A DNA stretch of 15,810 bases from positions 1-15,810 of the forward strand of contig JBKEDF010000036.1 in assembly GCA_047975325.1 (NCBI GenBank). Reading direction: 5' to 3'. The DNA is from JBKEDF01 sp047975325 (GTDB lineage Bacteria > Pseudomonadota > Alphaproteobacteria > Rhodobacterales > Rhodobacteraceae). Positions 7,798 through 13,963 of the stretch are shown piece after piece (the stretch's first letter is position 1; each line of letters starts with the position of its first letter). A program made the translations under genes and the position numbers. The notes below the pieces were generated by a model. The model had not been told where the DNA came from. It saw only the letters and a program-made list of their open reading frames with translations, and ran no database searches.

Positions 7798-8303
7798 GCC
7801 CCGCCCTCCTTCAGGCTTTGATATTGACGCAGGGCCTCGACATCCATCATTGCCTCCAGCACCTGGCGAAACCCCTGTACCGCACCCGGCCCCGCAGCGC
7901 GATAGGCCGCGCGCATTCGCGCCCGCTGCGCATCGGAAAGGGTGCGCTCCAGTTCCTCGCCCTTTTCGGTCAGAAACAGATGGCGTTCCCGACGGTCCGC
8001 CTTTCCCACACGACTTTCGACCAGGCCATCGGCAATCAGCGCGCGCAGGACCCGGTTCAACGACTGTTTCGTCACCCCCAGGATGGCCAGCAGATTGTTC
8101 ACCGTGGTTCCCGGGCTGCGATGGATGAAATGGATCGCACGATGATGCGCGCGGCCATAGTCCAGATCCACCAGAATCCGATCAGGATCACCAGTAAAAC
8201 TGCGATAGGCAAAAAACATCGCCTCAATCCCCTTGCGGAGCTGTTCATCGGTCAGAAAGAGCAGCGTTTCCCCGCTGATCGTTCCAGTGGGTGGCTGTGC
8301 CAT
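7794..8303 (-). CDS. petP: MarR-family transcriptional regulator PetP
   Basis: A 169-residue winged-helix regulator. Helices at about 20-60 form the dimer interface. The helix-turn-helix lies around 65-98 (TTVNNLLAILGVTKQSLNRVLRAL), and the wing carries DRRERHLFLTEKG (103-115), the diagnostic DxRxxxxxLTxxG pattern of MarR proteins. It is the first gene of the long leftward operon and overlaps petR by ATGA. The start at 8303 is preceded by an AAGGGGA-like ribosome-binding site. MarR proteins usually repress their own operon by binding inverted repeats near the promoter, and the 153-base spacer to ilvE contains several such repeats, so autoregulation and control of the divergent ilvE are plausible but unproven. 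The petP name rests on the pairing with petR. Confidence 0.88.
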   Translation of the reverse strand: MAQPPTGTISGETLLFLTDEQLRKGIEAMFFAYRSFTGDPDRILVDLDYGRAHHRAIHFIHRSPGTTVNNLLAILGVTKQSLNRVLRALIADGLVESRVGKADRRERHLFLTEKGEELERTLSDAQRARMRAAYRAAGPGAVQGFRQVLEAMMDVEALRQYQSLKEGGA

Positions 8304-8337
8304 GCATTCCCCTTTTTCATCGTGATGGGAATTTTAT

Positions 8338-8367
8338 GTCAGTCTTATTGACTTTCCAAGTACTGAC
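8338..8367. promoter_or_regulatory. Inverted repeats near the petP start, candidate operator
   Basis: GTCAGT (8338-8343) and ACTGAC (8362-8367) form an inverted repeat with an 18-base spacer. Nested inside it is AGTC-TTATT-GACT (8341-8353). TTGACT at 8348-8353 is also a reasonable -35 hexamer for rightward transcription of ilvE, with only a weak -10 candidate near 8369-8376. The site lies 35-64 bases upstream of the petP ATG, where an autorepressing MarR protein would be expected to bind. The symmetry is seen directly; the binding protein is a guess. Confidence 0.4.
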
Positions 8368-8377
8368 TGATAGCTCG

Positions 8378-8439
8378 ACGCTGATTTAGCGTAATATTAT
8401 GTCCGCTTCGGACCAATCAAACGCAATATTCGTGAATAT
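8378..8439. promoter_or_regulatory. Three further short palindromes in the ilvE leader
   Basis: Three perfect inverted repeats follow one another upstream of ilvE: ACGCT-GATTT-AGCGT (8378-8392), GTCCG-CTT-CGGAC (8401-8413) and ATATTC-GT-GAATAT (8426-8439). The last ends 17 bases before the ilvE start codon. They could be protein-binding sites or small hairpins in the 5' untranslated RNA. None has the length or U-tract of a terminator. TAATATTA at 8392-8399 is another AT-rich palindrome and may belong to a promoter. Confidence 0.35.
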
Positions 8440-8456
8440 AACGGCGAGGACTCGCA

Positions 8457-9323
8457 ATGGCTGGCTATGATGATCGCGACGGCAAGATCTGGATGGACGG
8501 GGATTTGTTGGATTGGCGCGCGGCCAATATCCATATCCTGACCCATGCAATGCACTATGCCTCATCGGTTTTTGAAGGTGAGCGCTGCTATAACGGCAAG
8601 ATATTCAAATCCAGCGAACATTCCGAAAGGCTGCGCAAGTCCGGGGAACTTCTGGATATGCCGCTGCCCTATTCGGTAGAGGAAATCAACAAGGCCAAGG
8701 ATGCGGTGTTGAAGGCCAACGGGCTGAGCGATGCCTATGTGCGCGCCCTGGCCTGGCGCGGCGCCGGGGAAGATATGGGCGTCGCCTCCAAGCGCAATCC
8801 GATCCGCATGGCCATCGCCTGCTGGTCCTGGGGCAATTACTATGGCGATGCAAAATTCAAGGGCGCCAGGCTGGATATCGCCAAGTGGAAACGTCCCTCG
8901 CCGGAAACCATTCCCCATGCGGCCAAGGCCGCCGGCCTTTACATGATCTGCACCATGTCCAAACATGCGGCCGAAGCAAAGGGGTGTTCGGACGCGATGA
9001 TGTTTGACTATCGCGGCTATGTGGCCGAGGCGACGGGGGCCAATATCTTCTTCATCAGGGATGGTGAGGTTTTCACCCCGATCCCCGATGCAATCCTGAA
9101 CGGAATTACCCGGCAAACGGTCATCGGCATGCTTGGGGAAATGGGCGTCAAGGTAAACGAGGTCAGGATCAAACCCGAAGATCTGGAAAGTTTCCAGCAA
9201 TGTTTCCTGACCGGCACGGCTGCAGAAGTGACCCCTGTCGGCCAGATTGGCGATTACATGTTCGAAGTTGGCGACCTTACCAAAAAGATTGCCAATGATT
9301 ACGAAAAGCTCGTCCGCGCATAA
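8457..9323 (+). CDS. ilvE: Branched-chain amino acid aminotransferase
   Basis: A 288-residue fold-type IV PLP enzyme that transfers the amino group between leucine, isoleucine or valine and 2-oxoglutarate in the cytoplasm. It performs the last step of branched-chain amino acid synthesis and the first step of their breakdown. Landmarks are HAMHYASSVFEG (30-41), the Schiff-base lysine Lys157 in HAAKAAGLY, GYVAEATGANIFF (187-199, with Glu191 contacting the PLP ring), ILNGITR (213-219) and LTGTAAEVTPV (251-261), which holds the PLP phosphate. D-alanine aminotransferase and aminodeoxychorismate lyase share this fold, but the overall pattern and length fit IlvE. The start is set by AGGA (8447-8450), six bases before the ATG. 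It is divergent from petP, and a stem-loop follows it. Confidence 0.95.
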   Translation: MAGYDDRDGKIWMDGDLLDWRAANIHILTHAMHYASSVFEGERCYNGKIFKSSEHSERLRKSGELLDMPLPYSVEEINKAKDAVLKANGLSDAYVRALAWRGAGEDMGVASKRNPIRMAIACWSWGNYYGDAKFKGARLDIAKWKRPSPETIPHAAKAAGLYMICTMSKHAAEAKGCSDAMMFDYRGYVAEATGANIFFIRDGEVFTPIPDAILNGITRQTVIGMLGEMGVKVNEVRIKPEDLESFQQCFLTGTAAEVTPVGQIGDYMFEVGDLTKKIANDYEKLVRA

Positions 9324-9333
9324 CCGGGAAAAC

Positions 9334-9359
9334 GGGGGCCAAGGTCCTATCCGGCCCCC
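9334..9359. terminator. Stem-loop between ilvE and the leftward unknown gene
   Basis: GGGGGCC (9334-9340) pairs with GGCCCCC (9353-9359) across a 12-base loop, starting 10 bases after the ilvE stop. There is no T-run after either arm, so it is an imperfect intrinsic terminator. Its place between two converging genes suggests it serves both. Confidence 0.55.
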
Positions 9360-9374
9360 ATTCCCTGCAACCGG

Positions 9375-9560
9375 TCAGACGGAACGGCCACGATCGATGC
9401 GCAGGAATTCAACCGTCCTGCGGTCCATTTCCCCATGATGCTTGGGCTTCTTGCGCAGGCGATCCCAGACCTCCTGACCACCTTCACGGTCGATCTTGAG
9501 ATAATTCTTGACGCGGCCGCCTTCATGCTTGCGATTTTGATCCGCCAGATGTCGAGTCAT
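9375..9560 (-). CDS. Small basic unknown protein, starts inside queG
   Basis: A 61-residue, highly charged protein I do not recognise. It begins MTRHLADQNRKH, contains YLKIDREGGQEVWDRLRKKPKHH and ends FLRIDRGRSV. It is rich in Arg, Lys and His, with no membrane segment and no Cys. The ATG at 9560 is preceded by GGAGGAA (9570-9564), a good ribosome-binding site, even though start and site both lie within the last codons of queG. The two genes overlap by 38 bases in different frames. A longer frame reaches back to 9713 but lacks a convincing start and would overlap queG further. The charge pattern suggests nucleic-acid or ribosome binding, which is inference only. It is the last gene of the leftward rnd-to-queG series and ends just before the hairpin at 9334-9359. 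Confidence 0.65.
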   Translation of the reverse strand: MTRHLADQNRKHEGGRVKNYLKIDREGGQEVWDRLRKKPKHHGEMDRRTVEFLRIDRGRSV

Positions 9561-10683
9561 TGCTTCCTCCACTGGTTGAGTCCACCGAAGATAGCGCGGA
9601 ATCGTCAATTCCCCCAATAAAATCTTCTGCACTCCCCTGGCCCGGGTCAGGGGAGGCCAATCTTTTGCAGGCCCAGCGCGCAGCATCGCGCAGGGTTTCA
9701 TCCGGGTCTTCAAGATACGCGGCCGCCACAGGCATCAACGCGGTATCTTCTGAATTTCCAATTGCATACAGTACGTTACGCAAGAAACGATCACGCCCTA
9801 TCCGCTTGACCGGGCTGCCGGAAAAGCGATCGCGAAATGCCAGGTCGTCAAGCTGCGCAAGCTCCGCCAAGGGCGGCGCGCCATGACGATGGGCATAGCG
9901 GATTTCCGTCGCCTCCTGCGCGAATTTATTCCAGGGACAAATGGCCAGACAGTCATCACAACCATAGATCCGATTCCCCAGGCGGGCGCGCAATGCCTCT
10001 TCCACCGGGCCTTTATGTTCTATGGTCAGATAGGAAATACAGCGCCGCGCATCCAGTTGATAAGGCGCGGGGAAGGCCCCTGTCGGACAGATATCAAGGC
10101 AGGCAGTACAATTTCCGCAATGGCTTTGTTCCGGGATATCCTTCGGCAAATCCAGCGTAGTGAAAATCGCGCCAAGGAAGAACCAGTTGCCCAGATCGCG
10201 GCTCAACAGGTTGGTATGTTTTCCCTGCCACCCCAGCCCCGCCGCCTGGGCCAGCGGTTTTTCCATGACCGGTGCCGTATCAACGAAAACCTTGATCTGC
10301 CCCCCTGCCCGATCAAGCAACCAGCGGCCCAGCCGTTTAAGCCGTTTCTTGACCAGGTCGTGATAATCCCGCCCCTGCGCATAAACTGAAATCACCCCCC
10401 GATCCCGGTTTTTCAACAGCGGCAGGGGGTTCGTCTCGGGGGTATAAAGCTCCGCCAGCATGATGACGGACCGCGCCTCGGGCCAAAGTGCCGCGGCGGA
10501 GCCACGCCAATGCACCCGTTCAGCCATCCAGCCCATCTGCCCATGGCGATCTTCGGCCAGATAATCCGCCAGTCGGCTGGCAGTTTCCGGTGTGGCATCC
10601 GGGGCGCAAATGCCCAGATCGGCAAATCCCTCTTCCACGGCACGGCGACGCAATTCCTGGGCCAGCACCACGGGATCGGGCAT
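9523..10683 (-). CDS. queG: Epoxyqueuosine reductase QueG
   Basis: A 386-residue iron-sulfur, cobalamin-dependent reductase that converts epoxyqueuosine to queuosine in the wobble position of GUN-anticodon tRNAs. Landmarks are FVDTAPVMEK (133-142, with the proposed catalytic Asp135), GWQGKHTNLL (151-160) and two 4Fe-4S ligand sets: Cys189/192/195/199 and Cys215/242/245/249. A C-terminal HEAT-like segment (about 295-343) includes DRFLRNVLYAIGN and LEDPDETLRDAARWA. After residue 350 comes a low-complexity tail with the repeat DSTSGGSN/DSTSGGSK (368-383), not part of the usual domain. I choose the ATG at 10683. A GTG two codons upstream (10689) is also possible, because ptsN ends only a few bases before it and no strong ribosome-binding site separates the options. 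The gene is probably cotranscribed with ptsN. Confidence 0.94.
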   Translation of the reverse strand: MPDPVVLAQELRRRAVEEGFADLGICAPDATPETASRLADYLAEDRHGQMGWMAERVHWRGSAAALWPEARSVIMLAELYTPETNPLPLLKNRDRGVISVYAQGRDYHDLVKKRLKRLGRWLLDRAGGQIKVFVDTAPVMEKPLAQAAGLGWQGKHTNLLSRDLGNWFFLGAIFTTLDLPKDIPEQSHCGNCTACLDICPTGAFPAPYQLDARRCISYLTIEHKGPVEEALRARLGNRIYGCDDCLAICPWNKFAQEATEIRYAHRHGAPPLAELAQLDDLAFRDRFSGSPVKRIGRDRFLRNVLYAIGNSEDTALMPVAAAYLEDPDETLRDAARWACKRLASPDPGQGSAEDFIGGIDDSALSSVDSTSGGSNDSTSGGSKSQA

Positions 10684-10693
10684 AGCCACCGGA

Positions 10694-11158
10694 TCAGGCG
10701 GCCTGCGGCGCGCGCGTTTCGGTCAGGATGGCGTGCAGCTTGGCAGGGTCGATATTGGCCCGCAGCTTGGCACAAAGGCTGGAGTCGCGCATCGTACGGC
10801 TGACCAGCGCCAATGCCTTGAGATGTTCAACCCCCGAATCCTTTGGCGCAAATAAGGCAAAAACCAGATCAACCGGCAGCCGGTCAACGGAATCATAATC
10901 CAACGGCTTTTCAACACGCAGGAAAATCCCGACAATCTTCTCAAGTCCTTCGAGCCGCGCATGAGGCAGGGCAATACCATGCCCCACCCCGGTCGGCCCA
11001 AGGGTTTCACGTTCCTGCAAACCATCCACCGCACGGGCAGCATTCACCCCGTAGACGACACCGGCAACTTCCGCGATATCCTGAAAAAGCCGTTTCTTGC
11101 TGGTCGAATGACCGATAACCCGAACGGCTTCGGGAATCAGAAGTTCAGAAAGTTCCAT
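10694..11158 (-). CDS. ptsN: PTS-Ntr enzyme IIA component
   Basis: A 154-residue EIIA-Ntr protein, the last phosphate acceptor in the nitrogen-related phosphotransfer chain (EI-Ntr, NPr, EIIA-Ntr). It does not transport sugar. It signals to potassium transporters, sensor kinases and other partners in the cytoplasm. The phosphorylated histidine is His66 in GVGHGIALPHARL, and the LVFALFAPKDSGVEHLKAL segment is typical. The start at the ATG at 11158 gives MELSELL, the standard N-terminus, whereas the longer frame begins at a TTG without support. It lies 32 bases after hpf, the usual order in proteobacteria, and no rpoN gene is next to them here. Confidence 0.95.
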   Translation of the reverse strand: MELSELLIPEAVRVIGHSTSKKRLFQDIAEVAGVVYGVNAARAVDGLQERETLGPTGVGHGIALPHARLEGLEKIVGIFLRVEKPLDYDSVDRLPVDLVFALFAPKDSGVEHLKALALVSRTMRDSSLCAKLRANIDPAKLHAILTETRAPQAA

Positions 11159-11190
11159 GAGCAGACAGGTTCCTGCACCCAACCGGTGCG

Positions 11191-11763
11191 TCAGTTGTTG
11201 TTCGGCGGATCAATCCAGCCGATATTTCCATCATCACGGCGGTAGACAACATTGACCCCGCCATGGCCCTGATTGCGAAAGACAAGCATCCGCTTCCCGG
11301 CCAGTTCCAGTTGCATGACCGCCTCACCGACGGAAATCGACGGCACCTTGGTCTCCATCTCTGCGATGATCATGGGCTGGAGCGAGTCGGGCTCGCCGTC
11401 ATCACTATCATCGGCGGCGAGGATATAGGCGGAACCAGCGCCAAACTCAACAGGTTCCTTGCGATCCTGGTGATGATCACGCAACCGACGCTTGTAACGG
11501 CGCAATTGCTTGTCCATCTTTTCACGGCAGGATTCGAACGCGGCATAGATTTCATTCGCATGACCCTTGGCCTGCGCAGTCAGCCCGGTGGAAAGATGGA
11601 CTGTTGATTCGCAAACCAGTTCATGACCGCTGCGGGAAAAGATCACGACGGCGTCGGTAGGACGCTGGGCGTATTTTTCTACTGTCTCACCCAGTTCAGC
11701 CTTCACATGGGTGGTGAGTGCCTCGCCAATATCGATCTGTTTTCCGCTGATCTGATACCGCAT
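11191..11763 (-). CDS. hpf: Ribosome hibernation promoting factor, long form
   Basis: A 190-residue long-type HPF, which binds in the decoding region of the 30S subunit and joins two ribosomes into inactive 100S dimers in slow growth. The N-terminal domain (about 1-105) starts MRYQISGKQIDIGEAL and includes the basic helix KMDKQLRRYKRRLRDH. A linker follows, then the C-terminal dimerisation domain (about 130-190) with VGEAVMQLELAGKRMLVFRN and GGVNVVYRRDDGNIGWIDP. An almost ideal ribosome-binding site, AAGGAGGG (11774-11767), precedes the ATG, which suggests strong translation. A 207-base spacer separates it from lptB, so it may have its own promoter. Confidence 0.95.
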   Translation of the reverse strand: MRYQISGKQIDIGEALTTHVKAELGETVEKYAQRPTDAVVIFSRSGHELVCESTVHLSTGLTAQAKGHANEIYAAFESCREKMDKQLRRYKRRLRDHHQDRKEPVEFGAGSAYILAADDSDDGEPDSLQPMIIAEMETKVPSISVGEAVMQLELAGKRMLVFRNQGHGGVNVVYRRDDGNIGWIDPPNNN

Positions 11764-11970
11764 GATCCCTCCTTCTTGGTTCGACTTGAGCCCTTCCGCA
11801 CCTTGCGAAAGGTCCTGCCGATGGGTTTCAACGCAGAGCCCCTCTTTGCCAATCCGTGATTTGGAAGGGCAAAGCGGCGCACCGCAATTGCAAGCATCGG
11901 TTGGTATTTGGCGACAGTCAGGCGGGGGTTGTCAATGGGGTCATCCTTGTGAATTATCGGGATCAGACAA
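11764..11970 (-). promoter_or_regulatory. hpf upstream region, candidate promoter and leader hairpin
   Basis: This 207-base spacer between lptB and hpf holds no convincing gene. Read leftwards it contains TTGACA (11935-11930), a consensus -35 hexamer, but only a weak -10 match 17-18 bases on. Nearer to hpf there is a small hairpin, ACCTT-TCGC-AAGGT on the transcribed strand (11813-11800), about 36 bases before the start codon. Many proteobacteria carry rpoN at this point, and no trace of a sigma-54 reading frame is visible. Confidence 0.35.
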
Positions 11971-12729
11971 TCAGCTGACCCGAAAATTCTGCCCCAGATA
12001 GACTCGGCGCACATTTTCATCCTGTACCACCTCATCGGTAGTGCCGGACATCAACACCTTGCCATCGTGCAGGATATAGGCGCGATCCACAATTTCCAAT
12101 GTTTCCCGAACGTTATGATCCGTGATCAGCACGCCGATCCCCCGACCCTTCAGATCGGCAACAAGATGCCGAATTTCCCCCACAGCAATGGGATCCACAC
12201 CTGCGAATGGCTCATCCAGCAGCAGATATTTCGGATCCGCAGCAAGACAACGGGCAATCTCCACCCGCCGTCTTTCACCGCCCGAAAGGGCCAGGGCAGG
12301 TGCGCGGCGCAGATGGGTGATGGAAAATTCGTTCAGCAGTTCCTCAAGCCTTTCGCGCCTTTTGTGGCGATCAGCCAAGGCGATTTCCAGAACCGCAAGG
12401 ATATTGTCTTCCACCGACAGCCCACGGAAGATCGACACTTCCTGCGGAAGATAACCGATACCCAGCCGTGCCCGGCGGTACATTGGCAGGGGAGTGACGT
12501 CCCGCCCATCAATCAGAACCTGCCCCCCCTCCGGGGAAACCAGCCCCGCTATGGCATAAAAACAGGTGGTCTTGCCCGAACCATTGGGCCCGAGCAGGGC
12601 CACGACCTCCCCCCGGCTCAGTTGCATTGACACATCGCGGATCACCGGGCGGCGCTTGTAACTTTTGCGAAGCGCGCTGATCACCAGCCCCGCATTCCCC
12701 GTCGTTACGCTAAGATCCGGGGAAGACAT
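11971..12729 (-). CDS. lptB: LPS export ATP-binding protein LptB
   Basis: A 252-residue ABC ATPase that, with LptF and LptG, pulls lipopolysaccharide out of the inner membrane and drives it through the Lpt bridge. Landmarks are Walker A GPNGSGKT (47-54), Q-loop YLPQEVSIFRGLS (Gln96), signature LSGGERRR (148-155), Walker B LLLDEPFAG (Asp172, Glu173) and switch His206 in ITDHNVRET. The phrases LPMYRRARLGIGYLPQ and DENVRRVYLG are typical of LptB rather than of amino-acid transporters (LivF/LivG), the nearest look-alikes. The ATG at 12729 shares one base with the lptA stop (TGATG), so the pair is coupled. lptF and lptG are not in the window. Confidence 0.96.
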   Translation of the reverse strand: MSSPDLSVTTGNAGLVISALRKSYKRRPVIRDVSMQLSRGEVVALLGPNGSGKTTCFYAIAGLVSPEGGQVLIDGRDVTPLPMYRRARLGIGYLPQEVSIFRGLSVEDNILAVLEIALADRHKRRERLEELLNEFSITHLRRAPALALSGGERRRVEIARCLAADPKYLLLDEPFAGVDPIAVGEIRHLVADLKGRGIGVLITDHNVRETLEIVDRAYILHDGKVLMSGTTDEVVQDENVRRVYLGQNFRVS

Positions 12730-13229
12730 CAGGGATTTGCCGATCCAGGCCGGAATACGGTCTGCACCCTGCCTTGCATCGTGCCCATACCGGATTTCAG
12801 ATTTACAACAAGTTTCTGTCCCGAAATCGCATTCTGGCCCTGTGTCAGCAGCACATTTCCCGTCATGATCACCTCACCGCTGGCAATGGTATAGACGGCT
12901 TCGGAAGCTTCCGCAGCATCGCTGGGGCTGGCAAGCATTACCCCGCCACTGGCATGAAGCCGCCGGATCCCACCCCCGTCTTCGGTATATTCCACCCGGA
13001 CCTCCGCGGCAGAAAGACGCATCTCACCCTGCCCGACCAGAACGTTCCCGCTGAATGTCGCCGAACCATTGCCCTGATCAACCGCAAGCTGATCAGCGGT
13101 TACTTCCACAGGCAGGGAAGTATCCTGCCGCAACCCACCAAAATCAATCTGTGCACCCTGCGGAAATGCGGGCGTCGAAAGGCTGATCAGGCACAACAGG
13201 AAGATGAACGGTCTAAAGCCGAAAAGCAT
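12729..13229 (-). CDS. lptA: LPS transport periplasmic protein LptA
   Basis: A 166-residue periplasmic protein of the OstA/LptA beta-jellyroll family, which forms the bridge carrying lipopolysaccharide between LptC and LptD. An N-terminal signal peptide is visible (FRPFIFLLCLISLSTPAFPQG, with cleavage probably near residues 22-25, seen in parts). The family repeats follow: PVEVTADQLAVDQGNGSATF, NVLVGQGEMRLSAAEVRVEY and EVIMTGNVLLTQGQNAISGQ. I place the start at the ATG at 13229, preceded by GAGGATCGGC. The frame extends back to a TTG at 13247, right after the lptC stop, but the ATG has the better ribosome-binding site and gives a cleaner signal peptide. Coupled to lptB by a one-base overlap. 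Confidence 0.92.
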   Translation of the reverse strand: MLFGFRPFIFLLCLISLSTPAFPQGAQIDFGGLRQDTSLPVEVTADQLAVDQGNGSATFSGNVLVGQGEMRLSAAEVRVEYTEDGGGIRRLHASGGVMLASPSDAAEASEAVYTIASGEVIMTGNVLLTQGQNAISGQKLVVNLKSGMGTMQGRVQTVFRPGSANP

Positions 13230-13248
13230 GCCGATCCTCGGGAACAAA

Positions 13249-13851
13249 TCACTCTGGGGGTTGGTATAGCAGCTTCACGCTACCCTTGAAAACAAGAAGA
13301 TACTGCCCTTCCTGCTGCGGATTGGCGATCAGGGTCATTGATTCAGCTTCAATCTGCCCCATCGGGGCGGTCGCCAGAACCGGTTGATTGGTTGAAAGTT
13401 CGGTCTGGTCCAGCCTCGCTGCCATCACCGCACTTTCGATCCGATAGCCAGTGGAAGTGGACATGATGACCCCGCCCGCCATTTCCAGCCGTTGTTCATT
13501 GCTGTTCAAATGGCCTTCCGCCGCCACCAGTTCCGCATCCCCGCCGCCCGGCAGATCCAGCTTCGCCACCAGCCGTTCCGCCCGTGCATCCGTTTCCGCA
13601 ACCGTCCGGGCGGTTTCGGCCGAAACGGTCAATGCCGCACCATCCTCCGTTACCCCTGCCCAGGTCGGCAGGGTCAGGCGCGGCTCGCGCAATCTTTCCT
13701 CGATATCGACCTCCGCAAAGGGGATCGCATCGGAAGGGTCGATCGTCCGCGAAACCAGAAACAGCATTGACAGGATCACCAGTGCCAGCAACGGCAGCAG
13801 GACCTTGAGCCAGGCAACCAGCGCGGAATGAAAATTGTCATGGCCCGTCAT
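13249..13851 (-). CDS. lptC: LPS export system protein LptC
   Basis: A 200-residue bitopic inner-membrane protein. It has one N-terminal transmembrane helix (about residues 13-34, VAWLKVLLPLLALVILSMLF) followed by a periplasmic jellyroll domain that takes lipopolysaccharide from LptB2FG and hands it to LptA. Family-like sequence includes AAEGHLNSNEQRLEMAGGV, GYRIES, and PMGQIEAESMTLI near the end. LptC proteins are poorly conserved, and much of the call rests on the position upstream of lptA and lptB and the topology. A longer frame reaches 14037 but runs through the spacer to rnd. The start at 13851 is preceded by GAGGAT and begins just before the membrane helix. Confidence 0.88.
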   Translation of the reverse strand: MTGHDNFHSALVAWLKVLLPLLALVILSMLFLVSRTIDPSDAIPFAEVDIEERLREPRLTLPTWAGVTEDGAALTVSAETARTVAETDARAERLVAKLDLPGGGDAELVAAEGHLNSNEQRLEMAGGVIMSTSTGYRIESAVMAARLDQTELSTNQPVLATAPMGQIEAESMTLIANPQQEGQYLLVFKGSVKLLYQPPE

Positions 13852-13963
13852 TCGGGAAGATCCTCGGCACGATGGGGCAAGGGCATGTTCCCTGAAAACT
13901 AGGGCAGCAAAGACGACAGGCCAAGCGGGAACAGTACAACTTGCGGGCTTTTGCCGATCACAT
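13852..13963 (-). promoter_or_regulatory. Spacer between rnd and lptC, possible lpt promoter
   Basis: This 112-base gap is long compared with the other spacings in the series, so a separate lpt promoter may lie here. On the leftward strand TTGGCC followed 17 bases later by TAGTTT is the best promoter-like pair I find, a weak match. No terminator hairpin is clear after rnd. Confidence 0.2.
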
